Shown in pieces: positions 16,911 to 25,354 of a stretch of 64,000 nt of DNA. This stretch comes from Parapedobacter pyrenivorans_A (lineage in GTDB: Bacteria > Bacteroidota > Bacteroidia > Sphingobacteriales > Sphingobacteriaceae): contig NZ_JBHEUZ010000012.1 of assembly GCF_041925275.1 (NCBI RefSeq), positions 130,346 to 194,345 on the forward strand, read 5' to 3'. The translations under genes and the position numbers were made by a program. Below the pieces are notes generated by a model. That model ran no database searches and was not told the DNA's origin. It saw only the letters and a program-made list of their open reading frames with translations. How positions within the stretch are numbered: position 1 is the stretch's first letter; each line of letters starts with the position of its first letter.

Positions 16911-17789
16911 ATGCCATACAAAGCAGGTTTCGTTAGTATTATCGGAAAGCCCAACGCGGGTAAGTCTACCTTAATGAACGCGTTGGTGGGTGAGAAGATG
17001 TCGATCATCACCCCCAAAGCCCAGACCACCCGACATCGCATTATTGGCATTGTCAACGAGCCGGAATACCAGGTTGTTTTTTCGGATACGCCCGGTGTAA
17101 TTAAACCGGCGTATACATTGCAAGCATCCATGATGAATGCGGTGCAGGGGTCATTAATTGATGCAGATATCATCTTATTGGTTACCGATATACACGAACG
17201 GTACGATGAAAGCGATATCATCGAAAAACTCAAGAAAACGGAATCGCCGGTAGCCGTACTGATTAATAAAATCGACAAGTCCACGGCAGAGGAGGTGCAA
17301 AACAAGATCCGTTACTGGCAAGAGACGGTAGCTCCGAAGGTAACCTTGGCCATATCTGCGCTGCACGACCATAACATCCAGGCGGTGATGCAGTTTATCC
17401 TCGACCATCTGCCGGAGCACCCTCCTTATTACGAGAAAGATGCTCTTACTGACAAGAATGAGCGTTTTTTCGTCTCGGAGATTATCCGCGAGAAAGTATT
17501 TAAATTGTACGAAAAGGAAATCCCTTACAGCACGGAAGTGGTTATTACCGCATTCAAAGAAGAGGAGCATATCACCCGCATAAGCGCTGAAATCATTGTC
17601 GAACGCGATTCGCAAAAGAACATCATCATTGGCAAGGGGGGTATCATGATTAAAAAGGTAGGTACCTATGCGCGGCAAGACATCGAGGAATTTCTGCAAA
17701 CAAAGGTGTTCTTGGAGCTTTTTGTGAAAGTAATCCCCGATTGGCGGAAAAAAGATAACTACCTGAAGCGGTTTGGTTATGAGCGGTAG
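16911..17789 (+). CDS. era: GTPase Era
   Basis: 292 aa from ATG at 16911 (MPYKAGF); an upstream in-frame ATG at 16857 overlaps non-conserved sequence and is disfavoured. All G motifs are present: GKPNAGKS, DTPGV and NKID. The C-terminal KH RNA-binding domain has GKGGIMIKKVG. Era binds the 3' end of 16S rRNA and helps mature the 30S subunit. Next genes rpsP and rimM also serve the 30S subunit. Confidence 0.97.
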   Translation: MPYKAGFVSIIGKPNAGKSTLMNALVGEKMSIITPKAQTTRHRIIGIVNEPEYQVVFSDTPGVIKPAYTLQASMMNAVQGSLIDADIILLVTDIHERYDESDIIEKLKKTESPVAVLINKIDKSTAEEVQNKIRYWQETVAPKVTLAISALHDHNIQAVMQFILDHLPEHPPYYEKDALTDKNERFFVSEIIREKVFKLYEKEIPYSTEVVITAFKEEEHITRISAEIIVERDSQKNIIIGKGGIMIKKVGTYARQDIEEFLQTKVFLELFVKVIPDWRKKDNYLKRFGYER

Positions 17790-17835
17790 GCCGAAAAATA
17801 AAATGCGCGGAATGCTTAGTTATCAAATAATTAAT

Positions 17836-17843
17836 TATCTTTG
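17836..17843 (+). promoter_or_regulatory. Bacteroidota -7 box of the rpsP promoter
   Basis: TATCTTTG matches TAnnTTTG. It lies 58 nt before the rpsP ATG. A short hairpin CCCCG..CGGGG (17847-17870) follows at the expected 5' end of the mRNA. No convincing TTG -33 element is seen at 19-21 nt. Confidence 0.55.
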
Positions 17844-17901
17844 CAGCCCCGCAGCAAAACGCTACCGGGGACTATGTTGGATACATAATTAACAAAAAAG
17901 A

Positions 17902-18570
17902 ATGGCAGTTAAAATTAGATTGCAAAGACACGGTAAAAAGGGGAAACCTTTCTACCACGTAGTGGTGGCCGATTCACGTTCACCGCGTGACGGTAAGTTT
18001 ATCGAGCGTATCGGCTCGTACAATCCCAACACAAATCCCGCTACCATCGATTTGAATTTCGATAAGGCACTCGATTGGTTGGATAAAGGAGCGCAACCCA
18101 CGGATACAACCCGTGCGATTCTATCGTATAAAGGGGTCCTTTACAAAAAGCATTTGTTGGGCGGCGTGAAAAAAGGCGCTTTTGATGAAACGGCTGCGGA
18201 TGCCAAATTCGAAGAATGGCTGAGCGCTAAAGAAGCGAAAATACAAGGTAAGCAAGACAACCTCGCAGAGAACAAGGCAGAAGCTAAGAAAGCTGCTTTG
18301 GCTGCTGAGGCGAAACGCAAAGCTGCGGTAGCTGCCGCGGTAGCTGCGAAGAACACACCACCGGCGGAAGAAACGCCTGAAGTTGAAGAAGTAGAAGCAA
18401 CGGCTGAAGAGGCACCAGCGGTAGCAGAAGAAACGGCTGCTCCTGCTGCTGAAGCGACCGAACCTGCTGCGGAAGAAGCTGCTGAAACGGCTGCTCCTGA
18501 AGCTGCTGCCGAACCAGAAGCCGCCGCCGAAGAGGCCCCTGCTGACGAAGAGAAAAAAGCTGAAGAATAA
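17902..18570 (+). CDS. rpsP: 30S ribosomal protein S16 with long Ala/Glu-rich tail
   Basis: 222 aa, whereas S16 alone is about 80-90 aa. The N-terminal domain is typical (KIRLQRHGKKGKPFYHVVVADSR; ERIGSYNP). The rest is a low-complexity extension, first basic-helical (about 110-150) and then acidic and rich in Ala, Glu and Pro. Bacteroidota S16 proteins commonly carry such tails, but their role is not known. The gene is followed by a hairpin and then rimM, an order found widely. Confidence 0.95.
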   Translation: MAVKIRLQRHGKKGKPFYHVVVADSRSPRDGKFIERIGSYNPNTNPATIDLNFDKALDWLDKGAQPTDTTRAILSYKGVLYKKHLLGGVKKGAFDETAADAKFEEWLSAKEAKIQGKQDNLAENKAEAKKAALAAEAKRKAAVAAAVAAKNTPPAEETPEVEEVEATAEEAPAVAEETAAPAAEATEPAAEEAAETAAPEAAAEPEAAAEEAPADEEKKAEE

Positions 18571-18594
18571 ACGTTTATTCATCCAGCATGGAAG

Positions 18595-18642
18595 AGGCCG
18601 CTCAGGAAGGAAACCAAATCCATCCCGAGCGGCCTTTCTGTT
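18595..18642 (+). terminator. Hairpin between rpsP and rimM (terminator or attenuator)
   Basis: A perfect 9-bp stem AGGCCGCTC/GAGCGGCCT with a 23-nt loop, followed by TTCTGTTTT. It lies 25 nt after rpsP and may reduce transcription into rimM. Confidence 0.6.
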
Positions 18643-18676
18643 TTGATCAACAATAACAAATTAGCAGCATTTCGAA

Positions 18677-19198
18677 ATGGAAATAGCAGACCATTTTTAT
18701 ATTGGGTATATCAGTAAGACACGCGGGCTCAAAGGCGAGGTACAGTTGTTCTTCGAGTTTGAGGACTATAAAAGTCTGGAGCTCGATGTGTTGTTCCTGC
18801 AGGTTGGTGGCAAGTTGGTGCCTTATTTCGTAGCGAACGCCAATGTATTGCCTAACCGTACCGCCTACCTGTTCTTTGATGATGTGAATCATATTGATGC
18901 CGCAAAGTCGCTAGTGAGAAAGCACGTTTACCTGCCGAACAATAAGTTTCCTGAACGCCACCCCGACGATTTTCGGTTGACTGATCTGAAAGGGTATACG
19001 GTAGTGGATAAAACATGCGGTACGTTGGGCGAAATCAGTGAGGTACACCAATACCCGCAGCAATTTGTGGCTACGGTGATCCACAAGGGGAATGAGGTGC
19101 TGTTCCCGTTAACCGATGAATGGATGTTGTCCATCGATAAGGAAACCAACACGCTCGAAGTCGATTTGCCCGAAGGGCTGATCGATATCTATTCTTGA
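18677..19198 (+). CDS. rimM: 16S rRNA processing protein RimM
   Basis: 173 aa. The N-terminal RimM domain shows YIGYISKTRGLKGEVQLFFEF, and the C-terminal PRC-barrel has LTDLKGYTV and VLFPLTDEWMLSID. RimM binds S19 and aids 30S head maturation. It follows rpsP as in many bacteria; there is no trmD next to it here, which is a difference from the proteobacterial rpsP-rimM-trmD-rplS order. Confidence 0.96.
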   Translation: MEIADHFYIGYISKTRGLKGEVQLFFEFEDYKSLELDVLFLQVGGKLVPYFVANANVLPNRTAYLFFDDVNHIDAAKSLVRKHVYLPNNKFPERHPDDFRLTDLKGYTVVDKTCGTLGEISEVHQYPQQFVATVIHKGNEVLFPLTDEWMLSIDKETNTLEVDLPEGLIDIYS

Positions 19199-19289
19199 GT
19201 TCCGTCGGCGTACGCCGCGCGACAAATTCACTTTGCATTAAAAAAGAATTTGGCTAAGTTTGGCGGCTGCTTTAGTAAGGCCCGGCGAT

Positions 19290-20246
19290 ATGAAGATAAC
19301 CGAACACATTAAAAATGCCAAGGGTAAAACCCTTTACTCGTTTGAGATACTACCGCCCATAAAAGGGCAGAGTATACAGTCTATCTTTAATGCCATCGAC
19401 CCACTGATGGAGTTCGCTCCGCCTTTTATTGACGTGACCTACCTGCGCGAAGATTACATTTACAAGCAGCACCCCAATGGGTTGTTGGAAAAGGTGGCGT
19501 ACCGGAAACGACCAAGTACGGTGGCCACCTGCGCGGCCATCATGAATAAGTATAAGGTTGACGCCGTGCCCCACCTTATTTGCGGGGGGTTTACGAAGGA
19601 GGAAACGGAGAATGCCCTCATTGATTTACAGTTTCTAGGTATTGACAACGTGTTGGTGCTGCGGGGTGACGCGCGCAAGAGTGATAGTTCTTTCATTCCC
19701 ACCCCGGGGGGCCATGCGTACGCCTCTGACTTGTTGCAGCATGTGGTTAGTATGAATAATGGCCGGTACCTCCACGAGGATATGGAAAATTCGGAAAAGA
19801 CCGATTTTTGCATCGGGGTAGCCGGGTATCCCGAAAAACATTTTGAGTCGCCCAATCTGGATACCGATTTCAGGTACCTGAAGAAGAAAGTGGAGTTGGG
19901 GGCCGATTTTATCGTAACCCAGATGTTTTTTGACAATAGTAAATATAAAGCGTTCGTTGACAAATGCCGGGCAAACGGTATCCACGTGCCCATCATCCCC
20001 GGTTTGAAGCCATTGACAAGCAGCAAACAGCTTGTCAGCCTTCCCAAGGTTTTCCACTTGGATATTCCCCTGGCACTGAGCGAAGCGGTACATGCCTGCA
20101 AATCGGAACAGGATGTCCGTGAGGTTGGCATCGAGTGGATGATTCACCAATGTAGGGAACTTAAAGCCATGGATGCCCCGGTACTGCATTTTTATACCAT
20201 GGGCAATCCGAAACCGACCAAACGGATTATTGAAGCGGTATTTTAA
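19290..20246 (+). CDS. metF: 5,10-methylenetetrahydrofolate reductase
   Basis: 318 aa from ATG at 19290 (MKITEHI); a TTG at 19260 is less likely. A TIM-barrel flavoprotein: SFEILPP near the N-terminus holds the catalytic Glu; VLRGDARK, GYPEKH and TQMFFD are MetF signatures. It reduces methylene-THF to methyl-THF for methionine synthesis, using FAD and NAD(P)H. No riboswitch is evident in the 91-bp upstream gap. Confidence 0.95.
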   Translation: MKITEHIKNAKGKTLYSFEILPPIKGQSIQSIFNAIDPLMEFAPPFIDVTYLREDYIYKQHPNGLLEKVAYRKRPSTVATCAAIMNKYKVDAVPHLICGGFTKEETENALIDLQFLGIDNVLVLRGDARKSDSSFIPTPGGHAYASDLLQHVVSMNNGRYLHEDMENSEKTDFCIGVAGYPEKHFESPNLDTDFRYLKKKVELGADFIVTQMFFDNSKYKAFVDKCRANGIHVPIIPGLKPLTSSKQLVSLPKVFHLDIPLALSEAVHACKSEQDVREVGIEWMIHQCRELKAMDAPVLHFYTMGNPKPTKRIIEAVF

Positions 20247-20259
20247 ACTGCCGGCGCCC

Positions 20260-21930
20260 CTACTCCTTGCCGATTTCCTTTGCCCATGTATCCCGTAGGG
20301 TCACCGTACGGTTGAAAATCAACTCGTCTGGTGCCGACCTGGTGTCAAGCGTGAAATATCCCTTACGGATAAACTGATAGCCTTTTCCCGGAACAGCATT
20401 CAACAAGTCGGGCTCGACATATGCGTTCGCGATAATTTGAAGACTATCCGGATTGACCGTAGCTCGAAAGTCGGTTTCTGCTGCCGGGTTTTCCACGTTG
20501 AATAGACGGTCGTATAGCCGTACTTCAACGGTTTCGGCGTGGGGTACGCTTACCCAGTGGATGGTTCCCTTTACCTTGATGCCGCTGGTATCTTCCCCGC
20601 TTTTTGATTCGGGGATGTATGTGCAGTGGATTTCAGTCACGTTTCCGTCTGCATCTTTCACAAAATCTTCGCATTTGACAATATAGGCGTGCTTCAATCT
20701 AACCATCAATCCGGGGCCTAGCCGGAAGAACTTTTTGGGTGGGTTTTCCATGAAATCTTCCCGTTCAATCCATAGCGTATTACTGAACGGGATGCCGCGG
20801 CTGCCCTCGCCATCGGCGGCTTCGGGGTTGTTCTCACCGGTTAATAGCTCCTCTTTCCCTTCGGGGTAGTTGGTGATGACGAGCTTGATGGGATCGAGTA
20901 CAGCCATACGGCGCCACGCGGTCCTGTTGAGGTCCTCCCGGATGCAGAACTCAAGCAGCCCAACGTCGATAATGTTTTCCCGTTTGGCCACCCCGATACG
21001 TTCACAGAAATTGCGGATACTTGCAGGGGTGTAACCCCGACGGCGCAATCCACTGATGGTGGGCATCCTCGGGTCATCCCAGCCCTCCACATACTTCTCA
21101 TTGACGAGCTGGAGCAACTTCCGTTTGCTCATTACCGTGTAGTTTAGATTGAGCCGTGCAAATTCGTACTGCTTGGAAGGGAATATTTCCAGCTCTTCGA
21201 TCAGCCAATCGTAAAGCGGCCGGTGTGGTATAAATTCGAGGGTACAGACCGAGTGTGTTATCTGTTCGATCGAATCGCTTTGTCCATGTGCGAAATCGTA
21301 CATGGGATAGATGCACCAATTATTGCCCGTGCGGTGATGGTGCGCATGTTTTATGCGGTAAAGGAGGGGGTCCCGCAGGTGCATGTTGGGATTGGTAAGG
21401 TCAATTTTTGCCCGTAGCACTTTTGCACCGTCACTATATTTCCCATCGCGCATTTCTTCGAATAGGCGTAGGTTTTCGTCCACACTCCGGTCTCGGTAGG
21501 GGGTGGGCGTGCCGGGCTCCGTGGGTGTGCCCTTGGAAGCGGCAATAGCTTCCGATGTGCTATCGTCTACATAAGCCAATCCCTTTTTGATAAGTTTAAC
21601 GGCAAAATCGTACAGTGTATCGAAGTAGTCGGATGTGTATAATTCTTCCACCCATTGGAATCCCAACCACGCAATGTCATGTTTTATGCTCTCCACGTAC
21701 TCCGTTTCTTCGGTTACCGGATTGGTGTCATCGAAACGCAGGTTCGTCTTGCCTCCGTATTTCTGTGCCAATCCGAAATTGAGCACAATGGACTTTGCAT
21801 GGCCTATATGCAGATAGCCATTCGGTTCGGGGGGGAATCGGGTCAGTACCCTCCCACTATGTTTACCCTGCTGGATATCTTCCTCGATGATCTCTTCTAT
21901 GAAATTGAGGGATTTTTCTTCGTTTTCCAT
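20260..21930 (-). CDS. glnS: Glutaminyl-tRNA synthetase
   Basis: 556 aa, normal length. The class I motifs are visible: PPEPNGYLHIGHAKS near residue 32 and VMSKRKL near 265. The C-terminal anticodon-binding beta-barrels follow. GlnRS charges tRNA-Gln directly. A TACCTTTG box ends only 4 nt before the ATG, so the mRNA may have almost no leader. It converges with metF. Confidence 0.97.
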   Translation of the reverse strand: MENEEKSLNFIEEIIEEDIQQGKHSGRVLTRFPPEPNGYLHIGHAKSIVLNFGLAQKYGGKTNLRFDDTNPVTEETEYVESIKHDIAWLGFQWVEELYTSDYFDTLYDFAVKLIKKGLAYVDDSTSEAIAASKGTPTEPGTPTPYRDRSVDENLRLFEEMRDGKYSDGAKVLRAKIDLTNPNMHLRDPLLYRIKHAHHHRTGNNWCIYPMYDFAHGQSDSIEQITHSVCTLEFIPHRPLYDWLIEELEIFPSKQYEFARLNLNYTVMSKRKLLQLVNEKYVEGWDDPRMPTISGLRRRGYTPASIRNFCERIGVAKRENIIDVGLLEFCIREDLNRTAWRRMAVLDPIKLVITNYPEGKEELLTGENNPEAADGEGSRGIPFSNTLWIEREDFMENPPKKFFRLGPGLMVRLKHAYIVKCEDFVKDADGNVTEIHCTYIPESKSGEDTSGIKVKGTIHWVSVPHAETVEVRLYDRLFNVENPAAETDFRATVNPDSLQIIANAYVEPDLLNAVPGKGYQFIRKGYFTLDTRSAPDELIFNRTVTLRDTWAKEIGKE

Positions 21931-21934
21931 AACG

Positions 21935-21942
21935 CAAAGGTA
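21935..21942 (-). promoter_or_regulatory. -7-like box immediately before glnS
   Basis: TACCTTTG on the minus strand fits TAnnTTTG. Its last base is 4 nt before the glnS start codon, so transcription would begin at or next to the ATG. No TTG at the usual spacing is visible. Confidence 0.45.
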
Positions 21943-21948
21943 GCTGTT

Positions 21949-21976
21949 TTCGGTTGAAGTCTGAAGTTAGAAAAGG
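21949..21976. repeat. Short 7-bp-periodic tract upstream of glnS
   Basis: Consecutive heptads GAAGTCT, GAAGTTA and GAAAAGG, with a weaker TTCGGTT before them. It is one of the weaker members of the heptad-tract family described at 41.1, 45.4 and 46.8 kb. Confidence 0.4.
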
Positions 21977-22115
21977 ATATCCGGGATGCGAATGATCCAC
22001 GGGATAAAAACCGTTGAGACAACAAACTGGAAATACGAAAAGTAATTAGACAAAAAATAAACCTTACTGAAGCAAATATGTCTAATTTTACGTCTTTCTT
22101 TCTAAATCAGTAAGT

Positions 22116-23414
22116 ATGAATAAACGATACGTCCTTTTTTGCATGCTTTTAATCATCCCATTCTTGGGAAGTGCACAGCGTAAGCGGCCGGAGGTGCTGG
22201 TGTATGGTTATGGGGCGGATGCGTATGCGGCCGCACTCCAATCGGCCATGTCAAACCTGAACATCATATGGGTAGTCAATGGGGATCGTGTCGTGCCAGA
22301 ATTGACCTCGGAATCCCTTTCCATTACCACCAATGCCCATTTAGATGGAGGCGTATGGGCTGGCCTGCTGGCAGCGACCAAGCGGGAGAAACCCAGTGAT
22401 TCGATCGCGGCGGCAGTGAAACGGCGGATAAATCCCCGACTCATGCAGGATGTGGTCGATAGTGTGCTAAGGACATTCAACAACTTAACCGTCATCCGGG
22501 GAGGCACGCTCCGCTCGGTAAAAAAAGCCGGGAAAAATTGGCAAGTCGAGCTGAATGACCGCCGCCGTTTCAAGGTACGGAGTGTAGTAGACGCAACTAC
22601 AGACGGGCAGCTCTACGCAATGGCATATGGTACGTTGGATAGTTTCCATGTGAGGACCGATATACGGGATGATTATTTCCGATCGGTACCCTATGATGGG
22701 CTCGCCCGTACGGGAGTAGCCGTTGGCGAGCGCGATGGGCATGGCTATTCACTACCCTTGGCGGCACTCGTGCCAGCGGGCGAGCATAGCCTGTTTTTAA
22801 CCCGGCTCATACCCGCCGTGCAGCGGTTATCAACCTATACCGAAGGCGATATCCCTTTGTTGATGCATATAGGGCAGGCCGTGGGCGCAGCAGCGTCGTA
22901 CACAGCTTTTTTCAAAACTACGCCCGACAAGTTAGATACACGCAGCGTGCAGGGCGAGCTATTGCAGTATGGGGCTCGGCTGGTGCCTTTTGTGGATGTG
23001 CCCCTGGAAAGCCCCCATTTCGATGCAATCCAACGGATGGGCGCCACGGGCATGTTGCAGGGAAGGAAAGGTGAAGACGGGGGGCTGTATTTTGACGCTG
23101 ATGCACCTGTTACTGCCGGAGAGATTAAACCCTTGCTAAATACGCTGTTCTCGAGGAGCCAGATCTGGTTTATAAACCATGCCGAGGTTGATACTTTCAC
23201 CGTGGCCGACTTATTCAGTTATATCAAGTTTGTGGGGCAGCGCGGAAATGAACTGGAAGCACAGGTGCAAAAAAATTGGAAGCGCCGGTACCACTTTGAA
23301 GAGGAATATGACGAGCAGCGACCCGCCTCACGCTTGCTTGTGGCGGTGCTATTGGATGCGTATTGCAATCCGTTCGACGTGAAGGTAGGGCTGGATGGCG
23401 TGATTCAGCGATAG
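22116..23414 (+). CDS. FAD-dependent oxidoreductase-like protein with degenerate nucleotide-binding motif
   Basis: 432 aa with a signal peptide (about 1-21). It resembles the FAD_oxidored proteins related to the gene at 49.4 kb: the N-terminus aligns with their Rossmann fold, but the Gly-rich loop reads YGYGADAYAAA instead of a GGGxxG/GGTSAA form, and the GGL-SSGG part after it is replaced by TSESLSITTNAHLDGG. VRSVVDATTDG matches the later conserved IDATYEG-like motif. FAD binding is therefore doubtful; it may be a pseudoenzyme. Expected location: periplasm or outer surface. No partner genes are evident. Confidence 0.65.
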   Translation: MNKRYVLFCMLLIIPFLGSAQRKRPEVLVYGYGADAYAAALQSAMSNLNIIWVVNGDRVVPELTSESLSITTNAHLDGGVWAGLLAATKREKPSDSIAAAVKRRINPRLMQDVVDSVLRTFNNLTVIRGGTLRSVKKAGKNWQVELNDRRRFKVRSVVDATTDGQLYAMAYGTLDSFHVRTDIRDDYFRSVPYDGLARTGVAVGERDGHGYSLPLAALVPAGEHSLFLTRLIPAVQRLSTYTEGDIPLLMHIGQAVGAAASYTAFFKTTPDKLDTRSVQGELLQYGARLVPFVDVPLESPHFDAIQRMGATGMLQGRKGEDGGLYFDADAPVTAGEIKPLLNTLFSRSQIWFINHAEVDTFTVADLFSYIKFVGQRGNELEAQVQKNWKRRYHFEEEYDEQRPASRLLVAVLLDAYCNPFDVKVGLDGVIQR

Positions 23415-23440
23415 CTCCCTATTTATCCCTCCGGGCAATC

Positions 23441-23914
23441 TTAGGCGAGACTGATCTGTCTTTTTATGCTTTCTTCCAGCGATATGATGGTCTCCGTACG
23501 CTGGATGCCCTTCACGGCCTGAATGTCTTCATTGAGGACCTTCCGCAGGTGGGTCGTGTCACGGCACACGATTTTGGCAAACATACTATAGGTTCCGGTG
23601 CAGTAGTGCAGTTCCACGACTTCTTTCACCTGTTTTAACTGCTCTACTGCATTATTGTATTGAGAACCTTTCTCTAGGTAAATACCAAGGAATGCGGTGA
23701 TGTCAAAACCTATTTTCTGCGGGTTTATGACCAGGTTTGATCCTCTGATGATACCCAGTTCCTCCATTTTTTTCATGCGTACGTGGATGGTTCCGCCTGA
23801 AACAATTAGTTTTTTTGCAATTTCGGTGTATGGTATGGAGGCGTTATTCATTAAAATAGATAAAATCTGTGTATCTAGGTTATCTAACTCGTAATTATCG
23901 TTGCGTTTTTCCAT
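23441..23914 (-). CDS. Lrp/AsnC-family transcriptional regulator
   Basis: 157 aa. The N-terminal helix-turn-helix has LDNLDTQILSILMNNASIPYTEIAKKL and the C-terminal RAM domain has YSMFAKIVC. Typical family members sense amino acids through the RAM octamer. It converges with the 22.1-kb oxidoreductase-like gene. The ligand and targets cannot be read from the neighbours. Confidence 0.93.
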   Translation of the reverse strand: MEKRNDNYELDNLDTQILSILMNNASIPYTEIAKKLIVSGGTIHVRMKKMEELGIIRGSNLVINPQKIGFDITAFLGIYLEKGSQYNNAVEQLKQVKEVVELHYCTGTYSMFAKIVCRDTTHLRKVLNEDIQAVKGIQRTETIISLEESIKRQISLA

Positions 23915-24025
23915 AATTAATAATTATTTTGATAAATTATGTTATAATTTCTTGTGTTTTTGGTAAAAATACAATTTTTTTATAAAAAAACTTCATTATA
24001 TTGAGTGTTTTATTAAATTTGTATC

Positions 24026-24146
24026 AATAAGTCAATGTAAAATATACGAACGACTTGTTTTTCGTGCTGCCCTCCCTTAATTAAATATAGGTTTATAATT
24101 GGTTAGCTTAGAAGCTCCCTTCCCCGGGGAGCTTCTTGCTTTTATA
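24026..24146 (+). ncRNA. Candidate small RNA or attenuated leader
   Basis: Bounded by TAAATTTG (24014-24021) and the hairpin 24110-24136 followed by TGCTTTTAT. A TTG at the right -33 spacing is absent, so the promoter is doubtful. The 5' end is estimated. If read-through occurs it would be the 5' leader of the kinase-like gene at 24313. Confidence 0.3.
24110..24136 (+). terminator. Strong hairpin, likely intrinsic terminator
   Basis: A perfect 10-bp stem AGAAGCTCCC/GGGAGCTTCT with a 7-nt loop, followed by TGCTTTTAT. No gene in the 195 bp before it uses this strand. Confidence 0.6.
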
Positions 24147-24312
24147 TCCAAATTTCGATTTTTGCTTAATTCAATTGTTATAATAGGTGTTTGTTGCCAA
24201 TTCCTCAAAAATAGGCACTAAATTTCGATTATTTATGAAAATATTTCAATTTTTCAGGGTGTCGTGTCAAAAGCGTACCTTTACTTAACAACAAGTGGTT
24301 CATTAATAGAAG

Positions 24313-25350
24313 ATGGAAGACGTTAAGATTTCCCGGAAGAAACCGGTATATGCAGTGAGTCCGGCCTTGCGTAAGTACCTGCGCCATTACGAACGTGAAG
24401 CCCGTATGCCAATTAATTATGAAGACCTGCTTGATTTTTACGAGACATTGCCGGTAATGGATAAGAACGGTCGCGATACCCTATGGGAAACACCGATATA
24501 TCCGCCGCATATCCAGGAAAACTTGTACAACGGACTTAAAATCATCTATGCGGAATTAAAGGCGTCTGGTAACACCCGCATTGTAGAACACAAATATATA
24601 GACCGTGTCGAATATTGTGCATTTGGCAATACACACCCGTTTAGGATACGTATTGTAAACCGACTGAACGATGTGTATGATTATTTCTATGTAAAACAAG
24701 TCGATGCGTCGCGGATATACGGTCTGGAATTGGAGCAAATCATCTCGCCCAATACCGTAAATTATCTGGTGGGGGAACAGACACTCGTGGAAGAGCATAT
24801 TGTGGGTATTCCCGGCGATGTGTTTCCCAAGTCGTTGATGTACAATCCGGATTATAACCCCAAACGGATTGCCAAGGAATTTGTGAAGTTCAATGAACGG
24901 TGTTTCATCACGCTGTTGGGCGATATGCGTTCGTATAACTTCGTTGTGCAGATCACGCCGGATTTCGATGATTTCCAATTTCGGATACGCGCCATCGATT
25001 TTGACCAGCAGTTTTATGAAGGGAATCCCAAAGTGTACATGCCCCAGTTTTTCAAAGACAACCTCGCTTATGTGCAGCTGTGTATGGAGCACCTTACAGA
25101 CCGGACTGCCTTGCAATACCAGCAGGAAGAGCGATCGTCCATCGTGCACCGGGTACGTAGTGAGCGCCACCGCATCGCGGCATTGCGCGATGTTTCCAAT
25201 ACGGAAGAGTTATCCTCGCCGGAGAATGTAAGGCAACTTAGGGAAGGGTATGCGCAGTACTACCGGAATGGGCAGTACCTGAAATGCCGTACCATGACCG
25301 ATATCATTGAGCTCAATATAAAGAATGTCATCAGGCAGGTGAAGCTTTGA
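24313..25350 (+). CDS. Uncharacterised protein with kinase-like catalytic signatures
   Basis: 345 aa, soluble, no signal peptide. I do not recognise a named family. Two spaced motifs resemble the catalytic centre of protein-kinase-like/phosphotransferase folds: LLGDMRSYNFVV near 217-228 (like HGDxxxxN catalytic loops) and RAIDFDQQFYEG near 245-255 (like IDFD metal-binding loops). An upstream region with YVKQVD and LVEEHIVGIPGD could be the ATP lobe. The role would be phosphorylation of an unknown substrate. The gene has a long upstream region with a hairpin and converges with ruvC 4 bp away. Confidence 0.55.
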   Translation: MEDVKISRKKPVYAVSPALRKYLRHYEREARMPINYEDLLDFYETLPVMDKNGRDTLWETPIYPPHIQENLYNGLKIIYAELKASGNTRIVEHKYIDRVEYCAFGNTHPFRIRIVNRLNDVYDYFYVKQVDASRIYGLELEQIISPNTVNYLVGEQTLVEEHIVGIPGDVFPKSLMYNPDYNPKRIAKEFVKFNERCFITLLGDMRSYNFVVQITPDFDDFQFRIRAIDFDQQFYEGNPKVYMPQFFKDNLAYVQLCMEHLTDRTALQYQQEERSSIVHRVRSERHRIAALRDVSNTEELSSPENVRQLREGYAQYYRNGQYLKCRTMTDIIELNIKNVIRQVKL

Positions 25351-25354
25351 GGGG

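Larger units (their letters stand above)
23915..24312. other. 398-bp intergenic region with a terminator-like hairpin
   Basis: Strongly A/T-rich near the Lrp start. The plus strand has a TAAATTTG box (24014-24021) and a strong hairpin at 24110-24136. These could bound a short RNA, or form a leader with an attenuator for the gene at 24313. No protein gene is seen. Confidence 0.45.

Noticed and set aside
18121..18582. 153-aa minus-strand frame rich in Phe, Arg and Ser opposite the rpsP tail
   Set aside because: A mirror of the Ala/Glu-rich codons of S16; no start signals or domain.
22080..22115. Short ORF beginning MSNF before the 22116 gene, reminiscent of the 19-codon micro-ORFs
   Set aside because: Only the first four residues match; it is 11 codons long and probably chance.
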